Shown here one piece after another: positions 56,501 through 63,613 of a stretch of 64,000 nucleotides of DNA; the stretch's first letter is position 1; each line of letters begins with the position of its first letter. Below the pieces are notes generated by a model that was given only the letters and a program-made list of their open reading frames with translations, had not been told where the DNA came from and did no database searches. A program made the position numbers and the translations under genes. Source of the stretch: Agapetus fuscipes (taxonomy: Eukaryota; Arthropoda; Insecta; Trichoptera; Glossosomatidae); the NCBI GenBank assembly GCA_951799405.1, contig OX637357.1, positions 682,001-746,000 on the forward strand. Direction: 5' to 3'.

Positions 56501-59500
56501 AAAGCCGGACTGTACATCGGAAATCCTTTCACTAGTAGTCAGAATCACATTTTTTATAATCACCTTACAGAAGACTTTTCCTGGTATACTGAGTAGACTG
56601 ATTGGTCTGAAGTTCTGACAGTCTTTTTTGTCCCCTTTACCTTTGTAAATGGGAACAATGACTGCCTTCCTCCAATCCATTGGTACTACTCCTGCATTCA
56701 CACAGAGCTTACATAATTCGTACATCCAATCTATCACACATTCACCTCCTGCTTTCAACATTTCACCATTTATACCATCAAACCCAGCAGACTTCCCATT
56801 CTTCAGACGTGAAATAGACACTTTCATTTCTTCTTTCATAATATTCAATTCATTCGCTTCATCTATCAATTAAAAAAAAATCGAAATTCCGGAAAAAAAA
56901 GCCCAAGACAGTTTTATTTTAAAAATTTACAAAAGCTATAACACCGCAAAGGAAAAGAATTCGAACCGGTACTGGAAAGGCAAAAAATATGTCTATTAAA
57001 TACTTTATAAAGAAGGTAAATGGAGTTGTTGTATCAGTATGTAGAACAACATTTTTCAAAACATTAACATTATAATATTGTGTACTTTAACGCTGTACTG
57101 AATAAATATGAGTTTTCAATAATTAATTCTTTTTGATTTCATTTCATTTTCACGCAACATATTGTGACAGCCCTAAAAACTTGTTAACATAGTGAATGAC
57201 AAAAATGGTCAAGTCCCATCAAGTAGTTTTCAATAATAGTCAAGTCCCACCGAATATTTTTCAAATATAGTCAAGTCCATTACTTTGATTCAAAACTAGT
57301 CAAGTCCATTTAAAAAATCATTTTTTTAAGAGTTTCTGCTGGAAAAGTTAAAGGATTTTCATAAAATAAGCATAATAATAAAAACGGGTTTTCATAAATG
57401 CCATTTAATAAAGTATTTTGCCTATGGAACACACCAAAAACTAAATACTTCATTTCCCAAAATTCTGAATTTTGGACATGACCATTTTTGAATCTCACCT
57501 CCTGAAATATTAACCTCTCGACTGTCAGAGCGCTAATCAGCGCTCCATGTATTTTTTTTGCTTTTCTTTAGTATTCACACAGAAATAATCTCAAAAATAG
57601 TATTTACATTATCTTATTGGATAAAACTACCCATCAATAAACTCAAAGCATTAATTATTGTTTGTGAATATTTAAAAACAAAATTTGTAGTCGACTTTGA
57701 AAATTACGAATTTACTGATTCCTACCAGGTAAAATGGGTTAGTGAATTGCTTTCTTCTTCAAACTTTTCTTGAAAAATAATTAGATACCTATGAGGTCTA
57801 TCTCGGAGCGGAAGACCCCCGTGAGGCCCTGCGCTCCGCAGTCTCCCTCCTCGCAGAGGAAGTGGTCGCGGCGGAAGTGGTCCTGCAGAGCCTGGTAGGA
57901 GCTGTAGTAGTGGTGGAAGCCGTCAGCGTCACACAAGTGGCAGTACAGGTGGTCCTTCCTCAGGTGCCGGTACAGCTCGTCCGTGTCCATGTAGCGCTGG
58001 TCGCAGAACTCACACATGGGGTGCCCTCTGCAACACGGTGCAACAGTTCTCAGACTTGTGCAATAGGAAGGCAAGAAGAGCCTCCGCCTACGCTCGGCGT
58101 GCAAAGCCAGATAGGGTTCAGGGGCGTGCATCCCATACAGGCACATGCGCCAGATAGGTGGGCAATATATGGTAAAAAACTATTTAAGTTTGATATTAAG
58201 AATATCATTAATTGATGAGGCATTCACTTTGTAACCTTTCATTTTTAAAAAATTAAAATTAAAAATAAAAAACAAATTGTATAAGGTTACGGGGCGAGTA
58301 AAATTTAATAATGTACGACCGGTTTCGGAAACAATGTTTCCATCATTAAATTCATCATAATAATATTAAGATTTAAAATTCAAGATTAAAGTTCGATTGG
58401 AGCCATCGTTAGCACTTCAGTCAATTTCAAATGAGTTATTTTAAAGGAATGGGAGAAAATATTTATTTTGAAATGTATTTGCCTATACCCTATGCACGCT
58501 CCTGCCGGTCCGTAGTGTAGTGGCTAACACTTTGGACTCGTGATTGTTGAGTTCAAATCCTGGGGGAGCACGAAAACACATTTCATTTTTTAAATTTTCT
58601 CTGCTGAGTTGAAAAATAAATCTGCCTTTACCGAAGACCGGTCATCAAGGGTTCATCCAGCCTTACACCAACTGGGTCTTGCTTGAGAATTGGTGCTTTT
58701 TACAGTGACGACCAAACTCGCTTTTTTTCGCCCTTGCAGTAATAGTAGTAATGAATCGGCGCTCTAGAAATCATCATCATCATCTCGCAGAGGGCTCTTG
58801 AGGTGTGATTCACACAAAAACAGTGTTTACCAAATAAATCAGCTTAATATTATTTCTTACAGCAAAAAAACCCTCAGCCTACACTTGGAATGCAAAGCCA
58901 GATACGTTCTGTGTGCTAAAGTGAAATTGTCTCCATAAGCTGAACCATAATCAAACAAAATAAGATGAAAGATGTCTTACTTATGTGACGTGTCATCAGG
59001 ATCTCCTTTCCGTCGATGCAGAGCCAACTGCTGGCGAGTGTAGCACTTCCTCTCTATTGTAAATATCTACAAGAAACAAGCAAAGCCAATATTACCGGTC
59101 CGTAGTCTAATGGTAACGCTTACACTCGTAAAATGGAAGGTTGTGGGTTTGATTCCCGGCTCATAAAATCAAATTCATAAAACCTTACAGCCACTGGGTC
59201 TTGCTTGAGAATTGGTGCTGTCTATAGCGACGGCCAAGCTCGCAGAGGGCTCTTGAGTTGTAAACGCAAAAATGCAACTAAGCTACACATATAGTGTAAC
59301 TTCTTGCCGCGTTATCCCCGAGGGGGTCGCATGTGGCGAGTTGAACCTATATATTTTTACAGGTAAGGGGGCCGGCCTTACGCCAACCACTTCGGATAAA
59401 GTGGGGGTTTCCCAGCTCCCGAGAGGGCTGGTACTCATTTCTTGTGAAGGCTGAGTAAACCTTGCCGGTATTTTTATTTTGGGGTTTGAAATAAACACCG

Positions 59501-61181
59501 AAACGGGAAATCATTTCTGACACCCTCGCCTCGGCGGCATTCGAACCCGAGCTCACGGCATGGAATGCAAGCACTCTACCAACTGAACTATCGACTGGAC
59601 TCTTGTGATTCACACAAAAACAGCGCTCACCAAATAAATCATCCTAATATTATTATTTATTAATTGCAAATGTACTTAAGTAAAATTTAAGTTTGATGTA
59701 TAAGGTTTTTCTATAAATAAAAAACAAAGAACTTTGTAAAGTTATGAATTATTTGATGGTATTACATGAAATGAGTTTTTAATTATTCAAATTTTTACAT
59801 TATTTTATTGACATTACATTATAATAGGAGAAAGAGTTAAGAATTGTACAAAAATTGCAATTTCACAGAAGAATTATTCTTAGTAATGTCAATCAACTTA
59901 CACCTGAAAGATAAGGAGATTTTCTCTACTAAAACACAATTTATTTATTTATTGCAAATATGATTAAACACTACTTTTAATATCAGCAAAATTATAACTA
60001 ACAAATTTTGCGTGCTCCGTACATACAGGTCTATCACAATGTTGCAAAATGCTAAATTCATCATATTTTAATGATAAAATTCATCATAATTCACAAAATT
60101 CATCATATTGGCACTATGGCCGAGTGCACAAGACGGTGGCCATTAACTTCCATGTTTGAAGTAAAACAGCGCCAGTTAGAATTCAGTCAGAGAAAAAAAT
60201 ATTTCACTGTCCTTAGAGATAAAAAAACAAATAGGAGATAAGTTTTGAATCTTTGGAGATATTTGAAATCAAAACCAAGATTTTGGTAGCTGAATAATAA
60301 TGAAAAATCGCCGGCACACTAGAGGCTAAAGTATCGACATATCGACGATTAAAAGGATATAGGGCATAAGCGACAAAAACTAAATTGTTTTACTAGAGCA
60401 GTTTAAAGTTTGAGATTGCAGAAATATTGACATAACATTTTTATTTTGTATCATATTGTTAAAATCAACACAGCTCTAAAATTACAACAGCTCTTGAAAA
60501 ATAAAGGCATTTATTGACATTTCTATTAATGGGATTTTACGTTGTTTCACAAGGTTTTATGTCACAAGCGCCTGTAGGACAAAAAAGCCAAAAATTTCGC
60601 TGGTTTCACCAAAATCATACTTTGAAAACGCAGTCATTTGCTCGGGCATGAACGACAAAAAAGTCATCGTAGAGCCATGGAAATGAGCGCATTAGAAAGA
60701 GCGGATTTTTTTAAGTAGGATAGCATTCATAACTCATTTTCGACCAAAACGTCGCATATTTCCTTTTGACCGTCGATATAAAGAGATAAAATGAAAATAA
60801 TTTTGTATTCGATTACGGAGAGTATATTATAATTCCATGAGCGGTTTCGCGAATAATCCGTTTGCATCGTCAGGTGGTATTTTAATCCAGCCGTGAAAGC
60901 CTAAAATAATTTGATCCTCTTTTGAGTCTACTGACCTTGAGGTTGTCCACACAGAGGTCGCAGTAGAAGAGGTCGTGGTCCTTGCGCAGGTGCTCCCTGA
61001 GGGGCGGCAGCTCGGGGAAGCAGCGCCGGCACTGCGGGCAGCCGTGCTCCAGCAGGCGCAGGTAGCTCTCCCGGCTGCGCTCCTCGCAGAAGGAGATCTT
61101 GTGGCGCCGCTCAAACAGGTGGCTCTTGGTGGGCAGCAGCGAGATCTGCTTGTACGGCAGGCACGCGCTCGAGAAGAACAC
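46236..61181 (-). CDS. Znf598: ZNF598 (Hel2-type E3 ubiquitin ligase), partial gene
   Basis: ZNF598/Hel2 recognises collided ribosomes and ubiquitinates small-subunit proteins (eS10, uS10) to start ribosome-associated quality control. Seven exons on the minus strand, about 845 codons, join in phase. The order from the N-terminal side is: spacer and first zinc finger (61181-60936); linker (59066-58981); C2H2 fingers (58027-57789); Gln/Arg-rich helix (52504-52357); a linker with FPTLG and FPSLG repeats (50710-50400 and 50051-49828); and a long low-complexity C-terminal region with a final zinc finger (47519-46236). The N-terminal RING that makes it an E3 is not in the window: the first seen exon starts with VFFSSACLPYK, right after where the RING should end, so it lies beyond 64000 or upstream in unreadable form. 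Introns are full of mobile DNA. Confidence 0.93.
47622..49252 (-). mobile_element. RTE-type LINE A, 5'-truncated, inside the last ZNF598 intron
   Basis: The ORF 49248-47980 (422 codons, no stop inside) encodes reverse transcriptase: AFVDLEKAFDSVDRGMLWDV, KGVRQGCVMSPWLFNIVMD, the catalytic VLLYADDAVLVSD, then an RTE-type C-terminus ([49 protein letters not shown]). A 3' UTR of about 120 bp runs into the tail repeat (47861-47622), ending in TTAGATTATAG-type repeats. The endonuclease domain and first RT block are lost. The intact frame indicates a young insertion. Confidence 0.9.
49356..49607 (+). repeat. RTE-tail repeat, full copy
   Basis: TCCTTGACTGATAGGTTGG to ATCTTTGCAGCTTAGATTTAG. Same 5' boundary as other stand-alone copies. 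It lies 100 bp from LINE A, in the opposite orientation. Confidence 0.85.
49828..50051 (-). CDS. Znf598: ZNF598 exon 6
   Basis: Acceptor GCTTGCAG|CC; proposed donor AAGAAG|GTCATT (weak). 224 nt, phase 1 to 0. Encodes KPNVSIQVHNSSGARLQVTE, QQQATTFQQEFPSLSKRD and SSFGSAPVQPKK. Confidence 0.85.
50150..50343 (+). pseudogene. CR1/L2-type LINE 3' end
   Basis: Decayed form of the unit at 51009-51420: FIAGPVLWKPCP, a weak match to FAVAGPLAWNRLP, and ACGGCACTTTAAAT followed by (ATT)n. The (ATT)n run ends the element. Confidence 0.55.
50400..50710 (-). CDS. Znf598: ZNF598 exon 5: FPxLG-type linker
   Basis: Acceptor AATATTGCAG|G, donor GGACAT|GTAATA. 311 nt, phase 2 to 1. Encodes TEQFPTLGNSSGPMLS and QENFPSLGRGTEPPPP, repeats typical of the ZNF598 middle region. 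The donor lacks the usual G at +5, but phase fits on both sides. Confidence 0.88.
50755..50885. repeat. Retroelement-like repeat pair, copy 2
   Basis: Matches 13145-13250: AGAAAGC/GGAAAGCTGCAGTG-type start, GGCAAAGGCTGATGGAGGCC and ATATGAGCTGTGGGGCCATC. Family unknown. Confidence 0.5.
51009..51420 (+). pseudogene. CR1/L2-type LINE ORF C-terminus and 3' end
   Basis: Frames read HITPLLQKLHWLRAPECVEF, KTPKYLADLI, then FGERAFAVAGPLAWNRLPDH and FRSALKTSKFL, the textbook C-terminus of CR1/L2 ORF2. A frameshift lies near 51195. It ends with AACGGCGCTATAAAG. Confidence 0.8.
51429..52000 (+). repeat. Two SINE-T2 copies in tandem
   Basis: Copy 1 (51429-51737) has the tRNA-like head (ATAGCTCACTTGGTGGAG; TTTAAATCCCACCAAGG), the body with TTCAAACCCCAAAATAAAAT and CCGGCCGCCTTACCTG, and the 3' end ACTATATGTGTAGC. 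Copy 2 (51738-52000) starts at GTGTCAGAAATGG without the head. Its 3' end is TTAGTTGCG followed by a T run (Pol III terminator-like). Confidence 0.88.
52040..52297. repeat. MITE family M2, copy 3
   Basis: GTTCTTGTTTACCATATACG on the left and CGTATATGATAAGTAAGAAC, then GGGGGAGCGAG, on the right form the inverted ends. Internal block CTGGGCCAATGTGTCTTATG is the reverse of the block at 30085. Confidence 0.8.
52357..52504 (-). CDS. Znf598: ZNF598 exon 4
   Basis: Acceptor GTGTGTGTAG|CC, donor GAGAG|GTAACC. 148 nt, phase 1 to 2. Encodes AHKAQEHGRGLSKQAARQAR and TLEVQF, following EIDLI of the previous exon as in other family members; then His/Pro/Arg-rich sequence. Confidence 0.9.
52755..52970 (+). 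repeat. RTE-tail repeat, 5' end missing
   Basis: It starts at GGGTCACTTTGCCAATGTC and ends ATCTTTGCAACTTAGATTTA with several TTAGA-like units. Confidence 0.82.
53412..53830 (-). mobile_element. RTE-type LINE 3' end
   Basis: Reversed tail (TCTAATCTAAATCTAAATC to CTATCAGTCAAGGAATAC), a 3' UTR, then the last ORF codons (CAGATCAACCGCCATTTC, CCTTGCATACTTCTTTCA). A foldback F1 copy begins about 30 bp further on. Confidence 0.8.
53857..54024. repeat. Foldback/MITE family F1, copy 3
   Basis: GCTGGAAGTCTTATCACC at the left, GGTGATGAGACTTCCAGC at the right; long arms pair almost fully. The loop holds CAAGATGGCCGCAATTGAAC. It interrupts LINE 3' coding sequence next to 53830. Confidence 0.9.
54187..54310 (+). 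repeat. Half foldback with GAAACCGGTC box
   Basis: CAGATGCAAACGGATTG, TTTGTGAAACCGGTCGTGG, then TTTTTATTTTTATCTTTTAA and GATGAACAATTACGAAGTG. It equals one arm of 7600-7815. Confidence 0.65.
54310..54900. other. AT-rich intron with GTCAAGTCC-type short repeats
   Basis: Phrases of the type AAAAGTGGTCAAGTCC and ATATAGTCAGGTCCG recur here and at 57190-57310. They could be remnants of one old insertion split by LINE B (54930-56872). No gene seen. Confidence 0.45.
54930..56872 (-). mobile_element. RTE-type LINE B, longest copy
   Basis: The ORF 56869-55295 (524 codons, uninterrupted) encodes the RT from its first conserved block: KNGKSAGFDGINGEMLKAGG, IVPIYKGKGDKKDCQNFRPI, SLLSIPGKV, FVDLEKAFDSVDRGML, KGVRQGCVMSPWLFN, VLLYADDAVLVSD, and the RTE-type C-terminus [13 protein letters not shown] with CKDRKKWR. 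The 3' UTR and tail repeat run to 54930, ending in TATAGATTATAG-type repeats. The AP endonuclease region is missing. Nearly identical to LINE A. Confidence 0.92.
56873..57780. other. AT-rich intron, partner of the 54310-54900 stretch
   Basis: Contains GTCAAGTCCCATCAAGTAG, AGTCAAGTCCCACCG and similar phrases matching the other side of LINE B, so LINE B probably inserted into an older tandemly phrased sequence. No gene. Confidence 0.45.
57789..58027 (-). CDS. Znf598: ZNF598 exon 3: C2H2 zinc fingers
   Basis: Acceptor GTGTTGCAG|AGG, donor CTCATAG|GTATCT. 239 nt, phase 2 to 1. Encodes GHPMCEFCDQRYMDTDELYR, HLRKDHLYCHLCDADG, YQALQDHFRRDHFLCEEGDC and FRSEIDL, with Cys and His zinc ligands all present. 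Confidence 0.95.
58220..58372 (-). repeat. Half foldback with GAAACCGGTC box
   Basis: On the minus strand GGAAACATTGTTTCCGAAAC, then CGGTCGTACATTATT and AATTTGTTTTTTATTTTTAA; related to 7600-7815. The stem pair (GGAAAC with GTTTCC) differs from GCAAAC with GTTTGC in 54187. Confidence 0.65.
58505..58858 (+). repeat. SINE-T1 with a 60-bp LINE-end insertion
   Basis: Head CCGGTCCGTAGTGTAGTGG and GTTCAAATCCTGGGGGAGC; body to CGACCAAACTCGC. Then an insert of about 60 bp (TTTTTTTCGCCCTTGCAG to GAAATCATCATCATCAT) before CTCGCAGAGGGCTC resumes. CTCGC on both sides is a plausible target duplication. Confidence 0.82.
58981..59066 (-). CDS. Znf598: ZNF598 exon 2
   Basis: Acceptor TTTCTTGTAG|ATA, donor CACATAA|GTAAGA. 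86 nt, phase 0 to 2. Encodes IFTIERKCYTRQQLALHRRK followed by GDPDDTSH, a hallmark block of ZNF598/Hel2. Confidence 0.93.
59096..59665 (+). repeat. Composite SINE: SINE-T1 split by a reversed SINE-T2
   Basis: SINE-T1 head and body 59096-59265 (to GGGCTCTTGAGTTGTAAAC), reversed complete SINE-T2 59271-59598 (GCTACACATATAGTG to AACTATCGACTGG), then SINE-T1 tail (GTGATTCACACAAAAACAGC, AATAAATCATCC, ATT repeats). Same architecture as 2380-2985. Confidence 0.85.
60336..60782. mobile_element. TIR element M4, uninterrupted copy
   Basis: Left CATATCGACGATTAAAAGG and right CCTTTTGACCGTCGATATA are inverted ends. The right part (GCATTCATAACTCATTTTCG, ACCAAAACGTCGC) matches 44525-44596. No transposase ORF seen. 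Confidence 0.75.
60836..60890 (-). repeat. GAAACCG box remnant next to a ZNF598 exon
   Basis: The minus strand reads CTGACGATGCAAACGGATTA then TTCGCGAAACCGCTCATGG. It matches the box of 54187 and 7600-7815. It lies 45 bp downstream of the exon 1 donor (60935). Confidence 0.6.
60936..61181 (-). CDS. Znf598: ZNF598 exon 1 in window (post-RING spacer, zinc finger)
   Basis: Acceptor GGTTGTCAG|GTG, donor CTCAAG|GTCAGT. 246 nt, phase 0 to 0. Encodes LRLLEHGCPQCRRCFPELPP, LREHLRKDHDLFYCDLC and VDNLK, the first C2H2 pair of ZNF598. Confidence 0.93.
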
Positions 61182-61544
61182 CTGACAACCATAAACACAG
61201 ATGTTCATTGATGGACTCACAAACATTCAAAATATCCCTTTAAATAAAAAATGCATTCCCGATAACAAAAGATACTGGGATTTTTTCTAGTTCACAGCAT
61301 TGAGAGCCCATACACTTGGCGGTATAGCTAAATACAGTATGGTGCACTTTAGTGTCTTTTTAAACTACCGGCTTAATATTCTATTAAAATTATGATGCTC
61401 TGTACTGTCTTTAGCTCGGCTAGGTGACACAAAGTACATTCCTCCAATTTCAAATATTATTCTCTATAATCTATCTATAATCTAAGTTGCAAGGATATAT
61501 TCATTCAAAGCTCTCAGATGTAAGCCCACAAACAAACACGTGTA

Positions 61545-63284
61545 TAGGGATTGCAATCCAGCAGCATTTTCAATCCAGCTGGATTTTTGCTGGATCAACA
61601 TCATTCCAGCTGGATCCAGCGCGGATCCAGCAATTTATTGATTTTCGAAGAAATTGAACTGTTTTTTTTTTAAATACTTAGGAAATGTGTTAATCAAACA
61701 TTTTAACAAAATAACAAATCACAATAATCAAAATTATAACTTAAACTCTTACTTTTAGAGTAGACACACAGAGTAAAAGTTATAACAAAAATAAGTATTT
61801 TCTTGACTTTTATGTAGACAAAATTTATCTTTTTTTTCTGGTACCTAGTATGATCTCAAGAAACAAATGGTATTAATGGTATTGTCTCCCAACCGGCTTC
61901 TTAATGAACTGCATATATATCCGGCTGCAGAGAAGGCCCTTTCTGCCTCTACACTTGTTGGTTCTAATCTAATCTAATCTAAGCTGCAAGGATATATACC
62001 ATTTAAGATTTACATCAAATGCATTCCCACAAGCAGACATGTATAATTTCGCGCTTACACATGCCGCATGTGGACCTACATTATAAGAGCTCATCTCAAA
62101 TGAACATAAGCCCTGCAACTCTTGCCGTCCTTCCCTGAGACAGGGGTGACATTGGCAAAGTGAACCATTTTTTCACAGTATGGGTGGTCAGCCGCATAAC
62201 AACTTATAAGTCAAGGTTAGTTTCTGATAATCGTAATCTAACGTTAATAATCGTAAATTAAAGTTAAGTTGTTAGGTTTTCTTTCTCACATTTTAGCTTA
62301 ATCCCCAGATCTTGTTTCAATTAAAATTCAGTGAATCCGATTTATCCTGTTCATAGTTTTTTACTTCCATTATATCTTCTTGCTCTTGCACTGTTGATGG
62401 TTCCACTAAATATGCGTTTACACGATTCAGCATATTTTCATTTCCTGACGCATTGCATATTTTTTTGGAAATTTCTTCGTCATACTTCTTCGGGTTCTGT
62501 GATAAATCTGCACACCTTTGACATCGGTAAGACGCCGTTCTTCGATTCTGTTGTAGAGTGCCTCAGAAAGATCTGCACTTAAGATTATGTTCTGGCTTTT
62601 TAGTTTGTCTAAGACAAATTTTAGGGTTCTGTGATGTGTCAGCAGTTATCAAACTCGGCTCTCTTCTGGAGAGAACTTCAACGACCAGCTTAACCGGTTG
62701 AAAACTGGCATCCTGGCGATCAACTCACTGATTAGTGACCACTCGTCTGCTGAGAATTTAGTTTCTGAGGCAGTGTCTATGTAGGCTTTATCGATGCAAA
62801 CTTTTCAACTTTCAGCAAAAACGTTCCAGCATGCTGAGCAAACTGTTCCACCTAGTGCAGCAGTCAAGAATCAGACTCAATTCTTTGCCCTTTGCTTCCT
62901 TTATATATTTTTGCAAAAACATCTCACCTTTGGTAGGTGATCTTTTAAGTCTTTGCAACTTTTCGCATTTTATTAAAAAGTTCACTGTATCGCTGAATCA
63001 CTTCATGTTCAGCTGGTGTTTGTTCAATTATTACTAGTAAGCCTTCATTGGTGTCCGTGTCTTCGTCATCATAATAGAGCGGCGACATCGCTCTCGCCGA
63101 ACTGTAAAAGCATCTAGCAAAGCGCCAATGCTGGCAAGCTAGACTTTGCGCCATTATTTGGAAAGTTTTATACTTGCGGATCCGCAGCGCTGGATCCAGC
63201 AGCCGGGGCTGGATCCAGCAGGCCGAAAAATGCGCTGGATCCAGCTGGATTGCTGGATGAGGGATCCAGCAATTGCAATCCCTA
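61545..63284 (-). mobile_element. hAT transposon, 1,740 bp, with 8-bp target duplication
   Basis: Ends TAGGGATTGCAAT and ATTGCAATCCCTA are a 13-bp inverted repeat, flanked by the direct duplication CACGTGTA (61537-61544 and 63285-63292). Both ends carry several GCTGGATCCAGC-like palindromes, probably transposase-binding sites. The transposase on the minus strand is broken: SPTKGEMFLQKYIKEAKGKE, LSLILDCCTRWNSLLSMLER (about 62800-62945; the TRWNS motif is typical of hAT), and the dimerisation block PTSVEAERAFSAAGYICSSL, then RSRLGDNT (61966-61850). Frameshifts and an RTE-tail insertion at 61960-62216 separate them. Confidence 0.9.
61960..62216 (-). repeat. RTE-tail repeat nested in the hAT element
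   Basis: TCTAATCTAATCTAATCTAA to AACTTATAAGTCAAGG, with both boundaries intact and no LINE coding sequence. It separates the hAT dimerisation block from the rest. Confidence 0.88.
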
Positions 63285-63613
63285 CACGTGTAGTTCGCGC
63301 TTACAAATGCTGATTGTGTACTTACAAATAAAATCCAAACCTCAAATGAACATAAGCCCTGCAACTCTTGCCGACATTCCCTGAAACAGGGGTGACATTG
63401 GCAAAGTGAACCATTTTTTACAGTATGGGTGGTCAGCCTCATACCAACCTATAAGTCAAGGAATACGAGTAATAAATAACATTTAAGTATAAAAAAAAAA
63501 AAAACAACAAAACCTTAAAAATAAATCTATACAAAAAAGTCAAAAATGTATTATGTAAAAAATGTAGCAAGCCAATAAACCAACATTACAAATCAGCATT
63601 GCAGATTAGCCGC

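Larger units (their letters stand above)
61465..63613 (-). mobile_element. RTE-type LINE 3' end split by a hAT element
   Basis: The tail from CTATAATCTAAGTTGCAAGG (61480s) to AACACGTGTA (61544), then the hAT insertion, then CACGTGTAGTTCGCGC (63285) to TAAGTCAAGGAATACG (63465) and the LINE 3' UTR and last codons (GCAGATTAGCCGCCATT) to 63613. The junction sequence matches LINE A at 47690 once the insertion and one target copy are removed. Confidence 0.9.

Noticed and set aside
2383..59660. tRNA genes at the box A/B containing sites
   Set aside because: All belong to SINE families with shared non-tRNA bodies; the cloverleafs are damaged and none stands alone except a doubtful one at 45356-45447.
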